Shown here piece after piece: positions 59,721 to 64,000 of a stretch of DNA of 64,000 nt. Each line of letters begins with the position of its first letter. The stretch's first letter is position 1. Below the pieces are notes generated by a model. The model did no database searches and had not been told where the DNA came from. It worked only from the letters and a program-made list of their open reading frames with translations. A program made the position numbers and the translations under genes. Source of the stretch: a bacterium (GTDB lineage: Bacteria > Patescibacteriota > Gracilibacteria > BD1-5 > UBA6164); contig JAGXIW010000003.1 in NCBI GenBank assembly GCA_024635475.1, positions 434,001-498,000 on the forward strand. The letters run 5' to 3'.

Positions 59721-62700
59721 ATGTTCCCAAAAGTAAACCAAAAACAATCGTTTCCGAAATTGGAAGAAGAAATCCTTAATTATTGGAGAGAGAATGATAC
59801 TTTTAAGAAGTCTATTGAGACTAGAAAAGATAGTGAGGAATTCAATTTTTATGATGGTCCTCCGTTTGCTACTGGGACTCCGCATTATGGTCATATATTG
59901 GCTGGTACGATTAAGGATGTAATTCCTAGATACCAAACTATGCTTGGAAAAAGAGTTGATAGAGTATTTGGGTGGGATTGTCATGGATTACCGATTGAGA
60001 ATATAGTTGAAAAAAAGATGTGAATAAGTTGAAAAGATGATATAGAAAATAAAATCTGAGTTTATGATTTCAATGAGAGTTGTAGGGCAAATGTATTTGG
60101 TTATGTAGATGAATGGAAAAAAACAGTTGAGAGAATGTGAAGATGGGTTGATATGGAAAATGATTATAAGACTATGGATACAAATTTTATGGAATCTGTT
60201 TGGCGGGTATTTAAAAGTATTTATGATAAATGATTAGTGTATGAAGGACATAGAGTTGTGCCTTATTGTCCTCGTTGTACAACTCCACTTTCAAATTTTG
60301 AGGTAAATCAAGGATACAAAGACAAACAAAGTAAGACTGTAACTATTAAATTTAAGGTAAAAAATTGAAAACAAGAAGTTTGTTATAAAGATTTAACTTG
60401 AATTGTTGTAAAAAATTTAAAAGGAGAAATATTATTATGAAAAAAGAAATCAAATTGACTTCTTAGTTTTCCTGGTTGAAAAACTGAAAATTGTGAAACT
60501 CCATTAAATTGTATAAAAAGAGAATTATTAGAAGAAACTTGATTAGAATTAAAAAATGAGCAATTATTTTCTTGTAATACAAGTCTTAGTAATTGAGAAA
60601 ATTGGAAGGAATGTGTTTATGAAATGGTTTTAGAAGATGAATCTTTAGTAAAAAATCCAGAAAAAGATAAATTTGAACATTGGAAATTTTATGATGTAAA
60701 CGATGAAGTTTTAACTGAAAATAATTTTGAGGTTCATTCTTATAATGTATTTAAACAGTTGAAATGACAAAAGATAACTCAAAAATATCATACAATATGA
60801 AACAAATATATCTTAGCTTGGACAACAACTCCTTGGACACTTTATGCAAATCTAGGTCTTGCAGTTTGAAAAGATATAGAATATGTAGAATTACTTGATA
60901 AAACAAACTGAGATACTTATATTTTGGCTAAAGAAAAGGTAAAAGATTATTATAAAAATGAGGAAGATTATTCTATAGTAAGGGAATATAAATGAGCATG
61001 TTTAGTTTGAATGAAATACGAACCTATTTTTCCTGATTTTGATATTCAACTTAATGAGATGAATTCAGATTTATGAACTAGTATAAAACTATGAAAAAAT
61101 TCATGGTCAGTAGTTTTAGGACATCATGTAACTACTGATACTTGAACAGGTATAGTTCATATAGCTCCTGCTTATGGAGAGGATGATTTCATCATCTGAG
61201 AAAAGGAGGATTTATGATTTGTTGCACATATAGATAATAGTTGAAAAACTTATAATTTGCTTGAAAATAATGGTAAATTTGTATTTGATTTCAATGATAT
61301 GGTGGTTCAAGAATTGAAAGATAAAAAATTATCAATAAATATCTGAACAATAGTACATTCTTATCCTCATTGTTGGAGATGTGATACTCCACTTATTTAT
61401 AGAGCAATTTCAGCTTGGTATGTAGCAGTTGAAAAGATAAGAGACAAGATGGTCGCAAATAATGAAAAGACAAATTGGACACCAGATGCTATAAAGCATG
61501 GAAGATTTGGAAAATGGCTTGAACAAGCTCGTGATTGGAATATTTCAAGAAATAGATATTGGGGATCAGCGATACCTGTTTGGCAATCAGAAGATAAAAA
61601 GGAAGAGGTTTGTATATGAAGTATACAAGAACTTTATGATGCAAATAAAGAATATGGACAGATTACAAAAATCATATTTGTAAGACACTGAAGGACTGAT
61701 TATAATGAAAAATGATTGATGGATTATCAAGACAAAGCAAGATTAAATGATTTTTGAAAAAAACAAGCAGAAGCGATAAAAGAAAGATTTAAAGATATAA
61801 AAATAGACAAGATATATAGTTCTCCATTAACAAGATGTGTAGATACAGTGACTCCATTAGCTAATTCAAACTGAATAAAAATAGAAATAGAACAAGATTT
61901 GAGAGAGCTAGATAGTTGAATTTATCAAGATAAAACTCTTGATTTTGATTGGGAAACTGATTTAAATTTTGATGATGAAAAAATATGATCTGGAGAATCT
62001 ATCAGAGATTTATATGATAGAGTGTCATCTTCTTTTGAAAAAATTATAAAAGAAAATAAATGAAAAACTATTGTTGTTTGTTCTCATGGGGAACCTCTAG
62101 TTCTCTTAAAAAAAATTATCAAGGATTATGACTATAAAAAAGATAAACCTAAATTTATCATACAAAACAATATAAATACTAATTTTTTGGAAACTTATGT
62201 TTACTCAGAAAGTCTACAAGAAATTGATTTACACAAGCATTTTGTTGATGATATTTTAGTGAGAAGTAATAGTAATAATTTAAATGTTAAAAAAGTATTG
62301 GGGATTCATTGAAAGTCATCAGATATAAAAAAAGAAACTTGGATAGAAAAACAAAAAGTTTTTGAAAAAATTTGAATGGATTTAGAATTATTTCAGTTCG
62401 ATAGATCAGTAGATCCAACTTATGAATCATGGGAAAAAACTTTTAAAACTATAAGTTTTGATAAATATGATGTTGTTTATACTGATTCTTTATGATGATT
62501 AATGACTGTAAAATATTTATCTAAAAATAATATCAGAGTAAAAAGACTTGTTATGACAGTCCCTTGAAAATCATTTAAAACAGAGAAATGAGAATATCTA
62601 AATGTTAATAATATTTGGGATAGCTTAACAGAAAATTCATATAAAAATTTAGCAGATGAAATAATTGTTATACATGCAAAAGATGATGAGACTGTTCCTT

Positions 62701-64000
62701 TTAGGAATTGAAAAGAGTTTGCAGAAAAACTTAATGCTAAATTTATAGAGCTTGAAACTTGATGACATAGATTAGAAAATAATTACCAATTATTAGCAAA
62801 TTTAACAAAGTATTGAAATAGTATCTCTAAAAAAGTTCTAGGGATTCATGGATTTAAAAGACATCCTGAAACTTTGATTGATTTTTTAAGTCAAACTAAA
62901 CTAAATCTAGAAAAAGAGTGATTTATAGTTGATACTCCTGTATTTGAAGAATGATGAGATATAAATTATAAAAATTGGGAGAAAAAATTGGATGATTTGG
63001 ATTTAAATAATTATGATACAGTATTTACTCATTCTATGTGATGAAGAGTGGTTTTAGAGTACATATTGGAAAAGAAAATAAAACTAGATAGATTAGTACT
63101 TGTTTCTTCTACAAAATATTGAAGTGGTACAAAAGAAGTATCAGACTTTTTTTCAAAAATGAAACATGATGATTTAAGTGAGATAAACAAATATGTAAAA
63201 GAAATAATCCTTTTAACTTCAAAGGATGATAAAACTACTCGTGTAGAATGAGCGAGAAGTTTGGCAAAAGAAATCAATTGAAATTTAATTGAAGTTAATT
63301 GATTTGGACATTTTAATGTAACTGAAAATAAGATAATAGAATGATTAATCAAGTTTTGAACTCCACTAAAAAGAATTCCAGAAGTTCTTGACTGTTGGTT
63401 TGAGTCAGGAAGTATGCCTTATGCTAGTAAACATTATCCTTTTGCTTTTGAAAAGGGTGATGGCTTCAAATTTCCAGCTGATTTTATCGCTGAATGACTT
63501 GATCAGACTAGAGGATGGTTTTATACTCTTATAATACTTTCAACAGCATTATTTGATTCTCCAGCTACTATGAACACCATAGTTAATGGTACAGTTTTAG
63601 CTGAAGATGGTCATAAAATGTCTAAATCTAAACAAAATTATCCAGATCCAAAACTAATTTTTGACAAATATTGAGCTGATGCTATGAGGTTTTATCTTAT
63701 GAATTCTCCTGTTGTAGAAGCCCAAGATCTTAGATTTGCTGAAGTAGGAGTTGAAGAAGTTGTTAAAAAAGTTATATTGCCACTTTGGAATACTTATAGT
63801 TTTTTCACAACTTATGCAAATATAGATAAATTTAAATCAAGTAAATCTCATATATATTATTGTAGACATGGTGAAACAGATCTCAATGTAAAAAAAGTAA
63901 TGAATGGTTGAGATGTAGATTCTTTATTGACAGAAAAATGAAAAAAACAAGCTATATTGGTTTGAAAAAACTTCAAATTATCTGGTGAAAAGATAGATGT
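59721..64000 (+). CDS. ileS: Isoleucyl-tRNA synthetase with multiple inserted hydrolase domains (runs off window end)
   Basis: [49 protein letters not shown]...[14 protein letters not shown]...[16 protein letters not shown]...[11 protein letters not shown]...[10 protein letters not shown]...[17 protein letters not shown]...[14 protein letters not shown]; uninterrupted with TGA=Gly. Confidence 0.95.
60360..60770 (+). other. Nudix hydrolase domain inside ileS
   Basis: [23 protein letters not shown] = perfect Gx5Ex7REUxEExGU box. Confidence 0.92.
61662..62215 (+). other. Histidine phosphatase domain 1 inside ileS
   Basis: [63 protein letters not shown]...[14 protein letters not shown]. Confidence 0.92.
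62289..62815 (+). other. RBBP9/YdeN-like alpha/beta hydrolase domain 1 inside ileS
   Basis: [21 protein letters not shown]...[17 protein letters not shown]...[24 protein letters not shown]...ELETGGHRL. Confidence 0.8.
62829..63350 (+). other. RBBP9/YdeN-like alpha/beta hydrolase domain 2 inside ileS
   Basis: [22 protein letters not shown]...[32 protein letters not shown]...[22 protein letters not shown]...VNGFGHFN. Confidence 0.82.
63838..64000 (+). other. Histidine phosphatase domain 2 inside ileS (truncated by window)
   Basis: [43 protein letters not shown]. Confidence 0.85.

Overview
AT-rich 64 kb chromosomal window from a bacterium that reads UGA as glycine (genetic code 25), consistent with a Gracilibacteria/Absconditabacteria (BD1-5/SR1) CPR lineage. 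In-frame TGA replaces Gly in nearly every conserved gene, so the supplied ORF track is badly fragmented. I re-read the window with TGA=Gly and rebuilt full-length genes: a suf cluster, rplJ/rplL and rplK, dnaG/nrdR/nrdD/nrdG, prfA, a Phe/Tyr biosynthesis operon, type IV pilus genes (pilB, pilC), ATP synthase a-c-b, glycosyltransferases, Y-family polymerase, ssb, rsmH/ftsL, obg, five tRNAs and ileS. Main findings: (1) an ileS whose reading frame carries five apparent hydrolase-domain insertions (Nudix, histidine phosphatase, two alpha/beta hydrolases, a second histidine phosphatase); (2) three antisense mini-transcription units between the suf genes, each with promoter, related structured leader, Shine-Dalgarno, small TGA-free ORF and intrinsic terminator; (3) a textbook Phe attenuator with leader peptide MKINNLSLNFFFFYFSSYFLK and four alternating pairing segments before the aromatic operon; (4) a glycosyltransferase fused in frame to a type IV prepilin / NHL-like protein; (5) NrdD with its glycyl-radical domain on a separate small ORF; (6) a tandem-duplicated ATP synthase c subunit; (7) several MITE/REP-like palindromic elements, one apparently inserted in frame in sufS. 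All assignments come from manual translation and motif recognition; no database search was run.
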